Shown: piece by piece, positions 33,516 to 44,918 of the stretch
How the letters are laid out: every line of letters begins with the position of its first letter
Position numbering within the stretch: position 1 is the stretch's first letter
Assembly (NCBI RefSeq): GCF_900215245.1
Contig: NZ_LT907842.1
Location: 6,014,001 to 6,078,000, forward strand
DNA: 64,000 nucleotides
Reading direction: 5' to 3'
Origin: Pseudomonas fluorescens
GTDB taxonomy: Bacteria; Pseudomonadota; Gammaproteobacteria; Pseudomonadales; Pseudomonadaceae
Notes under the pieces: model-generated
The model's database searches: none
The model's input: only the letters and a program-made list of their open reading frames with translations
What the model was told of the DNA's origin: nothing
Made by a program: the position numbers and the translations under genes

Positions 33516-35459
33516 ATGAATATCAAGCAAAAGCTGACCTGGGCATTTGCCGCTGTCGCGTGCGTGCCGGTTATCCTGGTCGCCGTGCTCGTCGTGTTGA
33601 ATCTGCGCGAGGGGGCCCTGGCCAATTTCCTCGACAGCAGTGGCCGTGAGATCCGCCAGATCGACAATGGCATGAAGCAGTTTTTCGACGGCATCAGCCA
33701 GAACGTCGAGTACGTGGCCAAGGACCCGCGCGTTGTCGCGGCCAAAGACCTGAAGAGTTACGCCGGCGCCGACGCCGCGCAAATCCCGCTGACGCCGACC
33801 AACCAAGAACTGTTGGCGATTTTCGACCAGTTCGCCAAGAGCCACCCGAGCACCGCCTACTTGTCCCTGGGCTTGAAGGACGGCGGCTACGCCAGTTGGC
33901 CTGATGACACCAAACTGAGCAACTACGACCCGCGTGTGCGCCCTTGGTACCAGGCCGCCGTCGCCGCACCGGGCAAAACCGTGCGCACCGGGGCCTACTA
34001 CTGGGCGCCGGACGATGTGACGCTGATCGGCACCGTGCACACGGTTGCCGATGCCAGCGGGGCGATTCTCGGTGTGGTCGGCCTGGACGTGTCGCTCAAG
34101 CAACTCACCGAGCTGGTGCGCAACATCAAGCTGGGTGACAGCGGCTACCTGATGCTGGTGGAAGCCAACGGCAACGTGCTGGTGGACCCCAGCGATGCCA
34201 AGCACAACTTCAAGCCCCTGGCGGACCTGGGCGCCAACTACGCCGAGCTGGCCAAGCGCGGCGACGGCGTGACCCAGATCGACATCGACGGCGTGGCCTA
34301 CATGGCCAACGTGGTCAGTTCCAAAGATTTGGGCTGGCGCTTCATCGGCCTGATCAAACGCGATGAAGTGATGGCGCAAGCTTCCAGCCTCACCTGGCTG
34401 ATCGCAGCGATTGCTGCGGTGTTGGCGGTGATCTTCGCAATTGTCGGCGCCAGCTTCGCCCGGGTCATCGTGCGGCCGATTCGCGGGGTCGCCGATGGCC
34501 TGCAAGAGATTGCCGAAGGGGAAGGCGACCTGACCCGCCAACTCAAGGTCCAGGGCAAGGACGAAACCGCCAGCCTGGCGGGCTGGTTCAACCAGTTCCT
34601 GGGCATGATCGCCCAACTGGTGCAGCGTATCGGCAGTGCCTCAACCGACTTGCAAGCCGCTGCCGCCGACACCAGCGAAGTGGCCAACAACATGAACCAG
34701 GCGGCCGGTCGCCAGCGCGAAGCCGTGGAGCTGGTGAGCACCGCCTTCAATGAAATGGTGGCCACCGCCAACGAAGTCGCACGCTCGTGCAGCGCCGCCG
34801 CGTCGAGTGCCGACGAAGGCTACCGCGACGTGCACGACGGCCAGCAGCACATCGGTGAAGCCACCGGCAGCGTGCTCAAGCTGAGCGAAGACCTGCAGCG
34901 CTCGACCCAGACCATGCAGTTGCTGGAGCAGGACAGCAAGAACATCAACACCATCCTCGACACCATTCGCTCAATCGCCGAACAGACCAACCTGCTCGCG
35001 CTCAACGCAGCGATCGAGGCGGCACGCGCCGGGGACCAGGGCCGTGGCTTTGCGGTGGTCGCCGACGAGGTGCGCGCCCTGGCCCGGCGCACCGCCGACT
35101 CCACCGGCGAGATCGACAGCCTGCTGGGCAACCTCGCCCGCCGCACTCAGGAAGTCACCCAGCAGATGCAGGGGAGCCTGCTGGTGTCGCACACCAGCGT
35201 GGAGCGCATCCAGCAAGCCCGCGACAGCTTCGACAAGATCCGTGGCTCGGTGGACTCGATTCGCGATCAGAACACCCAGATCGCCACGGCCGCTGAAGAG
35301 CAGCATCAGGTGGCCGAAGAAATCAACCGGCACATCGCGCAGATCCATGCCGATGCGCAGTTGGTGGAAGGCTTTGCCCACTCGGCACAGACCGGCTCGG
35401 GCCGCTTGACCGACATTTCCGGTCAGCTCAAGGGGTTGGTGGGGCGCTTCAAGTTCTAG
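33516..35459 (+). CDS. Methyl-accepting chemotaxis protein with dCache sensor
   Basis: The 647-aa chemoreceptor has an N-terminal membrane helix (about 8-30) and a periplasmic double-Cache domain (about 35-275). A second helix lies at about 286-310, followed by HAMP (about 310-365) and the cytoplasmic signalling domain, with its hairpin tip [20 protein letters not shown] near residue 495. The ligand-binding segment [13 protein letters not shown] resembles amine/amino-acid dCache sensors, but the full amino-acid motif is not complete, so the ligand is unknown. The C-terminal pentapeptide for CheR tethering is absent. GGGAGAAG precedes the ATG. No sugar gene shares its transcript. Confidence 0.93.
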   Translation: MNIKQKLTWAFAAVACVPVILVAVLVVLNLREGALANFLDSSGREIRQIDNGMKQFFDGISQNVEYVAKDPRVVAAKDLKSYAGADAAQIPLTPTNQELLAIFDQFAKSHPSTAYLSLGLKDGGYASWPDDTKLSNYDPRVRPWYQAAVAAPGKTVRTGAYYWAPDDVTLIGTVHTVADASGAILGVVGLDVSLKQLTELVRNIKLGDSGYLMLVEANGNVLVDPSDAKHNFKPLADLGANYAELAKRGDGVTQIDIDGVAYMANVVSSKDLGWRFIGLIKRDEVMAQASSLTWLIAAIAAVLAVIFAIVGASFARVIVRPIRGVADGLQEIAEGEGDLTRQLKVQGKDETASLAGWFNQFLGMIAQLVQRIGSASTDLQAAAADTSEVANNMNQAAGRQREAVELVSTAFNEMVATANEVARSCSAAASSADEGYRDVHDGQQHIGEATGSVLKLSEDLQRSTQTMQLLEQDSKNINTILDTIRSIAEQTNLLALNAAIEAARAGDQGRGFAVVADEVRALARRTADSTGEIDSLLGNLARRTQEVTQQMQGSLLVSHTSVERIQQARDSFDKIRGSVDSIRDQNTQIATAAEEQHQVAEEINRHIAQIHADAQLVEGFAHSAQTGSGRLTDISGQLKGLVGRFKF

Positions 35460-35744
35460 AAAAGTGGGCCACGGCAATCGCCACAGGCAAAGCGCAGCGT
35501 CGCGATGCCGATGAGCGCGTGACTATTGCCGTATGGCGCGTTGGTTTAACAGGCATGGCGACTGTCCTTTAAGGCGTCGCCTCACGAGTGACGGTTGCTC
35601 GATGCCTGGCGCATCCCTCCCCCCGCAGGCGCCCTGCACACCGACCGAATGAGGTCAGCCCGCCGCCCGCGCACATGACCGGCCTGGCTGCGTTCCAGCG
35701 ACGCGGCTGCGGCATGACGCCGCAGACCGCCGATCCCCCTCAAG

Positions 35745-35765
35745 CCTGTAAAAGACTATTACAGG
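35745..35765. promoter_or_regulatory. Inverted repeat upstream of gcd
   Basis: CCTGTAA-N7-TTACAGG is a perfect 7-bp dyad 74 bp before the gcd ATG. TAACCAGTTA (35777-35786) lies just downstream and is also partly symmetric. The upstream part of this 379-bp gap (35460-35740) is GC-rich, with no gene or hairpin I can support. Confidence 0.5.
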
Positions 35766-35838
35766 ACAGAATGTACTAACCAGTTACTTATCTTGCTAAC
35801 ATTCGACCCTTAGTCACTCACCGTTGAGTCCTGTCGAC

Positions 35839-38247
35839 ATGAAACGAGCATCCCGCGCCACTGGCGCCTCACGATATCTCCTGCTGGGCCTGGGCGTGGT
35901 CATCGCCTTGCTCGGCGTGGCCCTGGCCGTTGGCGGCGCCAAGCTGGTCAGCCTGGGCGGTTCCTGGTACTTCCTCGTCGGTGGCGTGGCCATGGCGGTG
36001 TCCGGCCTGATGATTGCGCAGCGCAAACCGGCCGGCGCGTGGCTATTCGCAGCCTTCTTGGTCGGCACGGCCGTATGGGCGGTGGCGGATGTGGGGCTGG
36101 TGTTCTGGCCGCTGTTCTCGCGGCTGTTCATGTTTGCGGTGATCGGCCTGGTGGTGGCGCTGATGTATCCGCTGCTGGTTGGCCGGCCTGCACGCGGTGC
36201 GTATGGCATCGCTGCCGTGATGGCCGTCGGCGTGGCGGTTGCGGCGGGCAATATGTTCGTCGCTCACCCAAGCGTCGCCCCAACCGGCACCGGCCCTGGC
36301 ATCACGCCGGTCGCCGCAGCTGACGCGCAAAAAGATTGGGCGCACTACGGCAATACCGAAGGCGGCAGCCGTTTTGCGGCGCTGGACCAGATCAACCGCG
36401 ACACCGTCAATAAGCTCAAGGTGGCGTGGACCTACCACACCGGCGACGTGGCCATCAGCGACGGCAACGGTGCCGAAGACCAACTGACGCCCCTGCAGAT
36501 CGGCAACAAGGTGTTCATCTGCACACCGCATAACAACCTGATCGCGCTGGACGCCGACACTGGCAAAGAGCTGTGGAAGAACGAGGTCAACGCCAAGTCG
36601 GCGGTATGGCAGCGTTGCCGTGGCATGGCCTATTTCGATGCCACCGCGACGATCGCCCAGCCGACCCAACCGAACAGCTCGCCGATCATTGCCGCCAGCG
36701 TCCCGGCCGGTGCGCAATGCCAGCGCCGTTTGCTGACCAACACCATCGATGCACGCCTGATCGCCGTGGATGCCGACACCGGTAAATTCTGCGAAGACTT
36801 CGGTTCCCACGGCCAAGTGGACCTGAAAGCCGGCCTGGGCGCGGTACCGGACAGCTACTACCAATTGTCCTCGGCACCGTTGATCGCCGGCACCACCGTG
36901 GTGGTCGGCGGGCGTGTCGCCGATAACGTGCAAACCGACATGCCGGGCGGCGTGATCCGTGGTTTCGACGTGATCAGCGGGCAAATGCGCTGGGCCTTCG
37001 ACCCAGGCAACCCCGAAGACAAGCAGGCCCCAGCGGCCGGCAGTACCTATGTGCGCAGCACACCGAACAGCTGGGCGCCGATGTCTTACGACCCGCTGAT
37101 GAACACAGTGTTCCTGCCAATGGGCAGCTCCTCCACCGACATCTATGGCGTGGAACGCACCCAGCTCAACCATAAGTACGGCGCCTCGGTGCTGGCCCTG
37201 GACGCCTCCACCGGCGCAGAAAAGTGGGTGTACCAGACTGTCCACAATGACCTGTGGGACTTCGACCTGCCGATGCAGCCGAGCCTGATCGACTTCACCC
37301 CACCGGGCAGCAACAAGCCTGTACCGGCCGTGGTGATCGGCACCAAGGCCGGGCAGATTTATGTGCTCGACCGCGCCACCGGCAAGCCGCTGACCGACGT
37401 CAAGGAAGTCCCGGTCAAGGCCGCGAACATTCCCAATGAGCCTTACTCGCTGACCCAGCCAAAATCGGTCGGCATGCCGCAGATCGGCGCACAGACGCTG
37501 CGCGAATCGGACATGTGGGGCGCCACGCCGTACGACCAGTTGCTGTGCCGTATCGACTTCAAAGGCATGCGCTACGACGGCCTGTACACCGCGCCGGGCA
37601 CCGATAAATCGCTGAGCTTTCCGGGCTCCCTGGGCGGCATGAACTGGGGCAGCATCTCCACCGACCCGGTGCACGGCTTTATCTTCGTCAATGACATGCG
37701 CCTGGGCCTGTGGATCCAGATGATCCCGTCGCAGAACAAGGCCCAGGCCGCGTCCGGTGGCGAAGCCCTGAACACCGGCATGGGCGCCGTGCCGCTCAAG
37801 GGCACGCCGTATGCGGTGAACAAAAACCGCTTCCTGTCGGTGGCCGGCATTCCGTGCCAGGCGCCGCCGTTCGGCACCCTGACCGCCATCGACATGAAGA
37901 CCCAGCAGATCGCCTGGCAAGTGCCGGTCGGCACCGTTGAAGACACCGGCCCACTGGGTATCCGCATGCACCTGCCGATCAAGGTTGGCCTGCCGACCCT
38001 CGGCGGTACACTGTCGACTCAGGGCGGCCTGATCTTTATCGCCGGCACCCAGGACTTCTACCTGCGCGCCTTCAACAGCGGCAACGGTGATGAAGTGTGG
38101 AAAGCCCGCCTGCCCGTCGGCAGCCAGGGCGGCCCGATGACCTACGTTTCGCCGAAAACCGGTAAGCAATACATCGTCATCACTGCCGGCGGCGCACGCC
38201 AGTCCACTGACCGTGGCGACTACGTGATCGCCTACGCCCTGCCGTAA
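35839..38247 (+). CDS. gcd: Membrane-bound PQQ-dependent glucose dehydrogenase Gcd
   Basis: The 802-aa quinoprotein oxidises glucose, and often other aldoses such as arabinose and xylose, to lactones in the periplasm, passing electrons to ubiquinone. Five hydrophobic helices (about 10-145) anchor it. The periplasmic propeller starts near DWAHYGNTEGGSRFA, with the repeated tryptophan-docking motifs such as ALDADTGKELWKNE and ALDASTGAEKWVYQ. HNDLWDFDLPMQPSL and the C-terminal GGPMTYVSPKTGKQYIVITAGG are hallmarks of GDH. ATG 35839 is used; an in-frame TTG at 35824 is also possible. oprB follows 69 bp downstream. Confidence 0.95.
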   Translation: MKRASRATGASRYLLLGLGVVIALLGVALAVGGAKLVSLGGSWYFLVGGVAMAVSGLMIAQRKPAGAWLFAAFLVGTAVWAVADVGLVFWPLFSRLFMFAVIGLVVALMYPLLVGRPARGAYGIAAVMAVGVAVAAGNMFVAHPSVAPTGTGPGITPVAAADAQKDWAHYGNTEGGSRFAALDQINRDTVNKLKVAWTYHTGDVAISDGNGAEDQLTPLQIGNKVFICTPHNNLIALDADTGKELWKNEVNAKSAVWQRCRGMAYFDATATIAQPTQPNSSPIIAASVPAGAQCQRRLLTNTIDARLIAVDADTGKFCEDFGSHGQVDLKAGLGAVPDSYYQLSSAPLIAGTTVVVGGRVADNVQTDMPGGVIRGFDVISGQMRWAFDPGNPEDKQAPAAGSTYVRSTPNSWAPMSYDPLMNTVFLPMGSSSTDIYGVERTQLNHKYGASVLALDASTGAEKWVYQTVHNDLWDFDLPMQPSLIDFTPPGSNKPVPAVVIGTKAGQIYVLDRATGKPLTDVKEVPVKAANIPNEPYSLTQPKSVGMPQIGAQTLRESDMWGATPYDQLLCRIDFKGMRYDGLYTAPGTDKSLSFPGSLGGMNWGSISTDPVHGFIFVNDMRLGLWIQMIPSQNKAQAASGGEALNTGMGAVPLKGTPYAVNKNRFLSVAGIPCQAPPFGTLTAIDMKTQQIAWQVPVGTVEDTGPLGIRMHLPIKVGLPTLGGTLSTQGGLIFIAGTQDFYLRAFNSGNGDEVWKARLPVGSQGGPMTYVSPKTGKQYIVITAGGARQSTDRGDYVIAYALP

Positions 38248-38316
38248 CCACCCTCTGTTCGCGCGGTGCTCCCGCACCGCGCGTTGCGACTACACATGCC
38301 GTTTGGAAAATCCTGC

Positions 38317-39582
38317 ATGACCTCCACTTCTCAACGACCGATTGGGCGCCTGGTGCTGGGCCTGGCCTTTGCTGCCGCCCTGCCCGCTCAAGCCGACGAC
38401 ACCACCCTGACCGGCGACTGGGGCGGCCTGCGCCGTGAACTCGACGCGCAAGGCATCCGCTTCACCGGCGACTACAGCGGCGAGACCGCCTATAACGCCG
38501 ACGGCGGCCTGCACCGTGCGGCGCGCTACTCACAAAACATCAAGCTGGGTGTGCAATTGGACCTGGGCAAGCTCTACGGCTTGACCAACGGCGACCGCAT
38601 CCAGCTGACCATCAACGACCGGCGCGGCAACAGCGCCTCCGAAGACCTGGTGGGCAACCGCCTGCCGATCCAGGAAAACTACGGTGGCCTCTACACCCGT
38701 CTCACCGAATTGAGCTACGAACGCACACTGTTCACCCCCGCGCTGAACATCAAGCTCGGTTACATGGCGATGGGCAATGACCTCGGCGGCCTCGACAGCG
38801 GCATTTTGTGTAACTTCATGAACGCCGGTTTCTGCGGCCACCCGCTGAACATGTCGGGTGGCAGCGGCTGGACCAACTACCCGAATGCGCGCCTGGGTGC
38901 GCGGGTGAAATACGACTTTTCGCCAAACTGGCAACTGCGCGTGGCGGCGTTCAATGTCGACCCGGACAGTAACGGCAACTCCAGCCGCGCCTGGCGCCTG
39001 GACCCCAAACGCACCACCGGCACGGTGGTACCGATCGAGCTGGTCTACAAACATGCGGGCTCGCTGCCGGGTGAATACAAGCTGGGTTACTACTACGACA
39101 GCTCCGACGTCAAACGCATCGGCAGCAACAACACCGTGAGCGGTCGCGGCGGCCACTACCTGCTGATTGACCAGGCGGTGTGGGCCTCCCGCTCATCGGC
39201 CGGTCGCGCGCTGCATGCCTTCGGCCAATACTCGGCCGCCAGCGAAGCCGCCTCGCCGTTCAGCAAGTGGTATGGCGCAGGCGTGGTGCTGTACAAACCG
39301 TTTGAAGGCCGCCCGCGCGACACCGTTGCCCTGGGTTATGGCCGTGCGGTGCCGAACCCGCGCAGCCGCGATGTGCAGGCGTTGGCCGCGTTCAACGCGG
39401 GCACGGAGTACCCGAACCTGAACAACGCCGAGCAGCTGATCGAACTCAGTTACGGCTACCAGGCCACGCCGTGGCTGACGTTGCGCCCGGATGTGCAATA
39501 CATCATCGAGCCGGGGGCGTTTTCGGGGGTGGATATCGATAATGCATTGGTACTGGGCTTGCAGGTCAAAGCGCTGTTCTAA
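38317..39582 (+). CDS. oprB: Carbohydrate-selective porin OprB
   Basis: The 421-aa outer-membrane protein has a signal peptide (MTSTSQRPIGRLVLGL to LPAQA, about 25 residues). The mature start DDTTLTGDWGGLRRELDAQG is characteristic of OprB porins, which let glucose and other monosaccharides through. The C-terminus ends in Phe (LQVKALF), as required for Bam-dependent insertion. ATG 38317, preceded by GGAAAATC, gives the natural signal peptide; ATGs at 38296 and 38266 would lengthen it. Position behind gcd suggests one transcript feeding substrate to the periplasmic dehydrogenase. Confidence 0.93.
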   Translation: MTSTSQRPIGRLVLGLAFAAALPAQADDTTLTGDWGGLRRELDAQGIRFTGDYSGETAYNADGGLHRAARYSQNIKLGVQLDLGKLYGLTNGDRIQLTINDRRGNSASEDLVGNRLPIQENYGGLYTRLTELSYERTLFTPALNIKLGYMAMGNDLGGLDSGILCNFMNAGFCGHPLNMSGGSGWTNYPNARLGARVKYDFSPNWQLRVAAFNVDPDSNGNSSRAWRLDPKRTTGTVVPIELVYKHAGSLPGEYKLGYYYDSSDVKRIGSNNTVSGRGGHYLLIDQAVWASRSSAGRALHAFGQYSAASEAASPFSKWYGAGVVLYKPFEGRPRDTVALGYGRAVPNPRSRDVQALAAFNAGTEYPNLNNAEQLIELSYGYQATPWLTLRPDVQYIIEPGAFSGVDIDNALVLGLQVKALF

Positions 39583-39623
39583 AGGCCGGCACGCGGCAAA
39601 CAATCACCCAAGGTGTTCCTGAA

Positions 39624-40808
39624 TTACGCGGACACAGGGGCGCCCTGCTGATATTCCCGTGGCGTACACCCAAACTCGCGCCGAAACACGGTGTGCAGGT
39701 ACTGCGCCGATTTAAAGCCACACCGTGTCGCCACCTCGGCAATCGCCAGGGTCTGATTTTCCAGACCCTTGGCGGCGGCCGCGAGTTTGAAGCGCAGGAT
39801 CTCATCGTGCACGCTGCAGCCACGCGCCTTGCGAAAGTGTGATTCGAGGGAGGAGCGCGACACACCGACATAGGCCGCCACCTGGGCGGTCTTGATGCCC
39901 TGGCAGGCGTATTGGCGGATGAACAACAGCGCCTGCATCACGTACGGGTTGCCCAACGGTTGATGCAAGCTGGACGCCTGCACATTGATCGCATCCGGTG
40001 GCACCAGAATCTGCGTGCCCGCGCAGGGTTTGCCGTGCAGCATCTGGTGCAGCAGCGCGGCAGCGGTGCGGCCCATGGTCTCGGTGCCCTGGATGACTGA
40101 GCTCAACGGCACCCGCGTCAGCGTGCGGGTCAGCGGGTCATTGTCGATGCCAATCAACGCCACTTGTTCCGGCACCGCGATGCCGGCGGTGAGGCAGGCT
40201 TGCAGCAGTTGCCGCGCACGGGCGTCGGTGACGGCGATGATGCCGATGGGCTTGGGCAAACTGTGCAGCCAGGCAATCTGTTGCTCCACGGCGCTGTCCC
40301 ACAACGGCGCGCTGGTGCCCAGGCCGCGATAGACCTCGACGTGCAGGCCATCACGTTGCAACAAGCTGCGGAAGGCATTCTCGCGTTCCTGGGCCCAGCG
40401 ATTGGCCTGGGCTTGCGGCAGGCTGAAGCAGGCGAAGCGGCTCAAGCCGGCCTCGATCAAATGCTCGTACGCCATCCGCATCAACGCATGGTTGTCAGTG
40501 GCGACATAGGGAATGCCCGTGGGGTAGGCGCGCGCATCCTGATAGGAGCCGCCCACGGCCACCACGGGAAGCTTGATGTCGGCCAGCGCCTCGCCGATCA
40601 GCGGGTCGTCGAAGTCGGCAATGATGCCGTCGCCCTGCCAGCGTTCGATGCCTTTGAGGCGACACAAAAAGTCCTCCTCCAGGAACAGATCCCATGACAC
40701 GCGCGTGCTGCTCAGGTAATTACCGATGCCAGTAATGATGCCGCGGTCGTAAATCTTGCTGCCATTGAACAGCAGGGCAATGCGGTGAACAGGCGGAAGG
40801 GTTTTCAT
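39624..40808 (-). CDS. xylR: D-xylose-responsive AraC-type regulator XylR
   Basis: The 394-aa regulator has a periplasmic-binding-protein-like sensor domain (about 8-275; PVHRIALLFNGSKIYDRG, IGIDNDPLTRTL, PLSSVIQGTETMG). Two AraC-type HTH motifs follow (about 290-390; VAAYVGVSRSSLESHFRKA, VATRCGFKSAQYLHTVFRREFG). This layout is that of E. coli XylR, which activates xylAB and xylFGH with xylose. AAGGAT precedes the ATG. It is divergent from xylA across 140 bp. Confidence 0.94.
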   Translation of the reverse strand: MKTLPPVHRIALLFNGSKIYDRGIITGIGNYLSSTRVSWDLFLEEDFLCRLKGIERWQGDGIIADFDDPLIGEALADIKLPVVAVGGSYQDARAYPTGIPYVATDNHALMRMAYEHLIEAGLSRFACFSLPQAQANRWAQERENAFRSLLQRDGLHVEVYRGLGTSAPLWDSAVEQQIAWLHSLPKPIGIIAVTDARARQLLQACLTAGIAVPEQVALIGIDNDPLTRTLTRVPLSSVIQGTETMGRTAAALLHQMLHGKPCAGTQILVPPDAINVQASSLHQPLGNPYVMQALLFIRQYACQGIKTAQVAAYVGVSRSSLESHFRKARGCSVHDEILRFKLAAAAKGLENQTLAIAEVATRCGFKSAQYLHTVFRREFGCTPREYQQGAPVSA

Positions 40809-40855
40809 TGTTTTTATCCTTAAAGCCGGTCGTCACAGCCTAGACCTCTCTACTC

Positions 40856-40915
40856 AAAATCGCACCACACCTTGGTGATTTTCATAATCGGCAGGCCCGA
40901 TGCCGTTGCTAGTAT
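40856..40915 (+). promoter_or_regulatory. xylA promoter region with probable XylR site
   Basis: AAAATCGCACCA (40856-40867) and TGGTGATTTT (40873-40882) form an imperfect dyad. TGCTAGTAT at 40907-40915 is a good extended -10 for xylA. No clear -35 is present, which fits activation by XylR bound upstream. The assignment of XylR to the dyad is inferred. Confidence 0.5.
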
Positions 40916-40948
40916 CGAGTCACCGCCAAGAACAATAAGGAAATCGCC

Positions 40949-42265
40949 ATGCCGTACTTCCCCGGTGTCGAGAAGGTTCGCTTCGAAGGCCCCGACAGCG
41001 ACGCTGCCCTCGCCTTTCGCCACTATGACGCCAGCAAAATCATCCTCGGCAAACCCATGCGCGAGCACCTGCGCATGGCCGCCTGCTATTGGCACACCTT
41101 TGTGTGGCCGGGCGCGGATATGTTTGGCGTAGGCACCTTCAAGCGCCCCTGGCAGCGCAGCGGCGACCCGCTGGAACTGGCCATCGGCAAGGCGGAAGCG
41201 GCGTTCGAGTTTTTCTCCAAACTGGGCATCGATTACTACAGCTTCCACGACACGGACGTCGCCCCCGAAGGCAGCTCGCTCAAGGAATACCGCAACCATT
41301 TTGCGCAAATGGTCGACCACCTGGAGCGCCACCAGGAACAGACCGGCATCCAATTGCTGTGGGGCACCGCCAACTGCTTCAGCAACCCGCGCTTTGCCGC
41401 CGGCGCAGCCAGCAACCCGGACCCGGAGGTGTTTGCCTACGCCGCCGCGCAGGTGTTCAGCGCGATGAACGCCACGCTGCGGCTCAAGGGTGCCAACTAT
41501 GTGCTGTGGGGCGGCCGCGAGGGCTACGAAACCCTGCTGAACACGGACCTGAAACGCGAGCGCGAACAGCTCGGACGCTTTATGCGCATGGTGGTGGAGC
41601 ACAAGCACAAGATCGGTTTCAAAGGCGACCTGTTGATTGAGCCCAAGCCCCAGGAGCCGACCAAACACCAATACGATTACGACAGCGCCACGGTGTTCGG
41701 TTTCCTGCACGAGTACGGCCTGGAACACGAGATCAAAGTGAATATCGAGGCCAACCACGCGACCCTGGCCGGGCACAGTTTTCACCATGAAATTGCCACC
41801 GCCGTGTCCCTGGGGATTTTCGGCAGTATCGACGCCAACCGTGGCGACCCGCAGAACGGCTGGGACACCGACCAGTTCCCCAACAGTGTCGAAGAGATGA
41901 CCCTGGCCACCTATGAAATCCTCAAGGCCGGTGGGTTCAAGAACGGCGGCTACAATTTCGATTCCAAAGTACGCCGCCAGAGCCTGGACGATGTCGACCT
42001 GTTCCACGGCCACGTCGCCGCTATGGACGTGCTGGCGCTGGCGCTGGAGCGCGCAGCGGCGATGGTGCAGAACGACCGGCTGCAGCAGTTCAAGGACCAG
42101 CGTTATGCCGGTTGGAACCAGCCACTGGGCCAGGCGGTCTTGGCCGGCGAGTTCAGCCTGGCATCGTTGGCCGAGCACGCGTTTGCCCATGAGCTGAACC
42201 CGCAGGCTGTGAGTGGCCGTCAGGAGATGCTCGAAGGTGTGGTCAACCGGTTTATCTATCGGTGA
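40949..42265 (+). CDS. xylA: Xylose isomerase XylA
   Basis: The 438-aa TIM-barrel enzyme interconverts D-xylose and D-xylulose using two divalent metals. Catalytic His is in [13 protein letters not shown], and the metal-binding Glu/Asp/His set lies in [28 protein letters not shown] and [17 protein letters not shown]. The sequence reads as a class II isomerase like that of E. coli. AAGGAAA precedes the ATG. It is first gene of xylA-xylF-xylG-xylH. No xylulokinase gene (xylB) is in the window. Confidence 0.97.
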   Translation: MPYFPGVEKVRFEGPDSDAALAFRHYDASKIILGKPMREHLRMAACYWHTFVWPGADMFGVGTFKRPWQRSGDPLELAIGKAEAAFEFFSKLGIDYYSFHDTDVAPEGSSLKEYRNHFAQMVDHLERHQEQTGIQLLWGTANCFSNPRFAAGAASNPDPEVFAYAAAQVFSAMNATLRLKGANYVLWGGREGYETLLNTDLKREREQLGRFMRMVVEHKHKIGFKGDLLIEPKPQEPTKHQYDYDSATVFGFLHEYGLEHEIKVNIEANHATLAGHSFHHEIATAVSLGIFGSIDANRGDPQNGWDTDQFPNSVEEMTLATYEILKAGGFKNGGYNFDSKVRRQSLDDVDLFHGHVAAMDVLALALERAAAMVQNDRLQQFKDQRYAGWNQPLGQAVLAGEFSLASLAEHAFAHELNPQAVSGRQEMLEGVVNRFIYR

Positions 42266-42366
42266 CATTTGCACGACAAATCTGTGCCCAGGGCGTCGAG
42301 AGACGCTCTACAGTTCTACCCGCATCACGCTGTGTCTTTCCAACAACAATAAAAGGACGCACCACC

Positions 42367-43368
42367 ATGAAAGCATTCAAACGCACCCTGCTCGCCACTG
42401 CCCTGGCCCTGCTCGCCCTGCCGGTGATGGCCGATTCCGCCCATCCCAAAATCGGCTTCTCGATTGACGACTTGCGCCTGGAACGCTGGTCACGTGACCG
42501 TGATTACTTCGTCGCCGCCGCCGAAAAACTCGACGCCAAAGTCTTCGTACAGTCGGCGGATGCCAATGAACAGAAGCAAATCTCGCAGATCGAAAACCTC
42601 ATCTCCCGAGGCGTCGATGTGATCGTTATCGTGCCGTTCAACGCTACCGTGCTGACCAACGCCGTCGCCGAAGCCAAGAAGGCCGGCATCAAGGTGGTGT
42701 CCTATGACCGCCTGATCCTCAACGCCGATATCGACGCCTATATTTCCTTCGATAACGAAAAAGTCGGCGAGATGCAGGCCAACGGCGTGCTGCAAGCGGC
42801 GCCCAAAGGCAACTACTTCCTGCTCGGCGGCGCGCCCACCGACAACAACGCCAAGGTGCTGCGCGAAGGCCAGATGAAAGTGCTGCAACCGGCCATCGAC
42901 AAGGGCGACATCAAGGTTGTCGGCCAGCAGTGGGTCAAGGAATGGAACCCCACCGAAGCCTTGAGCATCGTCGAAAACGCCCTGACCCGAAACAACAACA
43001 AAATCGACGCCATCGTCGCCTCCAACGACGCGACCGCCGGCGGCGCGATCCAGGCCCTGGCCGCGCAGAAACTCGCGGGCAAAGTGCCGATTTCCGGCCA
43101 GGACGCCGACCTCGCCGCCGTCAAGCGCGTGATCGACGGCACCCAGACCATGACCGTTTACAAGCCACTGAAACTGATTGCCTCGGAAGCGGCGAAACTC
43201 TCGGTGCAGCTGGCGCGCAATGAGAAACCCACCTACAGCTCGCAATACGACAACGGCAGCAAGAAGGTCGACACCATCCTGCTCACGCCTACGCCGTTGA
43301 CCAAGGCCAATATCGATCTGCTGGAGAAAGACGGGTTCTATACCAAAGAGCAGATTGCCGGGCAGTGA
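42367..43368 (+). CDS. xylF: D-xylose-binding protein XylF
   Basis: The 333-aa periplasmic binding protein has a signal peptide ([22 protein letters not shown]). Mature-part features match E. coli Xyl[54 protein letters not shown] and [26 protein letters not shown] precedes the ATG. A small hairpin (GCGTC-GAGA-GACGC, 42293-42306) lies between xylA and xylF and may tune their relative expression. Confidence 0.96.
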   Translation: MKAFKRTLLATALALLALPVMADSAHPKIGFSIDDLRLERWSRDRDYFVAAAEKLDAKVFVQSADANEQKQISQIENLISRGVDVIVIVPFNATVLTNAVAEAKKAGIKVVSYDRLILNADIDAYISFDNEKVGEMQANGVLQAAPKGNYFLLGGAPTDNNAKVLREGQMKVLQPAIDKGDIKVVGQQWVKEWNPTEALSIVENALTRNNNKIDAIVASNDATAGGAIQALAAQKLAGKVPISGQDADLAAVKRVIDGTQTMTVYKPLKLIASEAAKLSVQLARNEKPTYSSQYDNGSKKVDTILLTPTPLTKANIDLLEKDGFYTKEQIAGQ

Positions 43369-43373
43369 CCGCC

Positions 43374-44918
43374 ATGGCCGACTACTTGCTGCAAATGAAC
43401 GGCATCGTCAAAACCTTTGGCGGTGTCAAGGCGCTGAACGGCATCGATATCAAGGTACGGCCGGGGGAATGTGTCGGCCTGTGCGGTGAAAACGGTGCGG
43501 GCAAATCCACCTTGATGAAGGTGCTGTCGGCGGTTTACCCCTATGGCACCTGGGACGGTGAAATCCTCTGGGACGGGCAGCCACTCAAGGCCCAGTCGAT
43601 CAGCGAAACCGAGGCCGCGGGCATCGTCATTATTCACCAGGAATTGACCCTGGTGCCGGACCTGTCGGTGGCCGAAAACATCTTTATGGGCCACGAACTG
43701 ACCCTCCCCGGCGGGCGCATGAACTACCCGGCGATGCTGCAGCGCGCCGAAGCGTTAATGCGCGAACTCAAGGTGCCGGACATGAACGTGGCGCTGCCGG
43801 TTTCACAGTACGGCGGCGGCTACCAGCAACTGGTGGAAATCGCCAAGGCCTTGAACAAACAGGCGCGCCTGTTGATTCTCGACGAGCCCTCCTCGGCCCT
43901 GACCCGCTCGGAAATCGAGGTGCTGCTCGACATCATCCGAGGCCTCAAGGCCAAGGGCGTGGCGTGCGTGTACATTTCCCACAAGCTCGATGAAGTCGCG
44001 GCGGTGTGCGACACCATCGCGGTGATCCGCGATGGTCAACACATTGCGACCACCGCCATGGCCGATATGGATATCCCGCAGATCATCACGCAAATGGTCG
44101 GGCGCGAAATGAGCAACCTCTACCCCACCGAGCCCCACGAGGTGGGCGAGGTGATTTTCGAGGCGCGCAACGTCACCTGCTATGACGTCGATAACCCCAA
44201 GCGCAAGCGCGTCGACGCTATTTCCTTCGTGCTCAAGCGCGGCGAAATCCTCGGCATTGCCGGGCTGGTGGGTGCCGGGCGCACGGAGCTGGTATCGGCA
44301 CTGTTCGGTGCCTACCCCGGCCGCCACACCTGCGAGGTGTGGCTGGACGGCCAACTGATCGACACGCGCACGCCGCTCAAATCGATTCGCGCCGGGCTGT
44401 GCATGGTGCCCGAGGACCGCAAGCGCCAAGGCATCATTCCCGACTTCGGGGTGGGCCAGAACATCACCCTGGCGGTGCTCGACCGCTACGCACACCTGAC
44501 CCGCATCGACGCCGAGGCCGAACTGGGCAGCATCGACCAGCAAATCGCGCGCATGCACCTCAAGACCGCCAGCCCGTTCTTGCCGATCACCAGCCTGTCC
44601 GGCGGCAATCAGCAAAAGGCCGTGCTGGCGAAAATGCTCATGGCCAAGCCGCGTGTACTGATCCTCGATGAGCCGACACGCGGGGTCGACGTAGGCGCCA
44701 AATATGAGATCTACAAGCTGATGGGCGCACTGGCTGCCGAGGGCGTGTCGATCATCATGGTGTCCTCGGAACTGGCCGAAGTGCTCGGCGTGTCCAACCG
44801 CGTGCTGGTGATCGGTGAAGGTCAGTTGCGCGGTGACTTCGTCAACCAGGGCCTGACCCAGGAACAGGTGCTCGCCGCCGCGCTCAGCCAACACAATAAC
44901 CCTCGGAAGACCGCGTAG
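43374..44918 (+). CDS. xylG: D-xylose ABC transporter ATPase XylG
   Basis: The 514-aa protein has two ABC domains. The first has Walker [10 protein letters not shown], signature-like [16 protein letters not shown] and [12 protein letters not shown]. The second has [25 protein letters not shown] and [14 protein letters not shown]. The insertion [13 protein letters not shown] segment (here [15 protein letters not shown]) is characteristic of XylG. ATG 43374 lies 5 bp after the xylF stop, so translation is coupled. An in-frame GTG at 43365 overlapping the stop is less likely to be used. Confidence 0.95.
   Translation: MADYLLQMNGIVKTFGGVKALNGIDIKVRPGECVGLCGENGAGKSTLMKVLSAVYPYGTWDGEILWDGQPLKAQSISETEAAGIVIIHQELTLVPDLSVAENIFMGHELTLPGGRMNYPAMLQRAEALMRELKVPDMNVALPVSQYGGGYQQLVEIAKALNKQARLLILDEPSSALTRSEIEVLLDIIRGLKAKGVACVYISHKLDEVAAVCDTIAVIRDGQHIATTAMADMDIPQIITQMVGREMSNLYPTEPHEVGEVIFEARNVTCYDVDNPKRKRVDAISFVLKRGEILGIAGLVGAGRTELVSALFGAYPGRHTCEVWLDGQLIDTRTPLKSIRAGLCMVPEDRKRQGIIPDFGVGQNITLAVLDRYAHLTRIDAEAELGSIDQQIARMHLKTASPFLPITSLSGGNQQKAVLAKMLMAKPRVLILDEPTRGVDVGAKYEIYKLMGALAAEGVSIIMVSSELAEVLGVSNRVLVIGEGQLRGDFVNQGLTQEQVLAAALSQHNNPRKTA

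Noticed and set aside
35747..35764. CTGT...ACAG upstream of gcd as a LexA box
   Set aside because: The spacer is longer than the eight bases required for LexA; it is treated as an unassigned dyad.
36043..38277. Long open frame of about 744 codons on the minus strand opposite gcd
   Set aside because: It is a high-G+C shadow of gcd; the translation has no domain, and the plus-strand frame encodes a clear quinoprotein.
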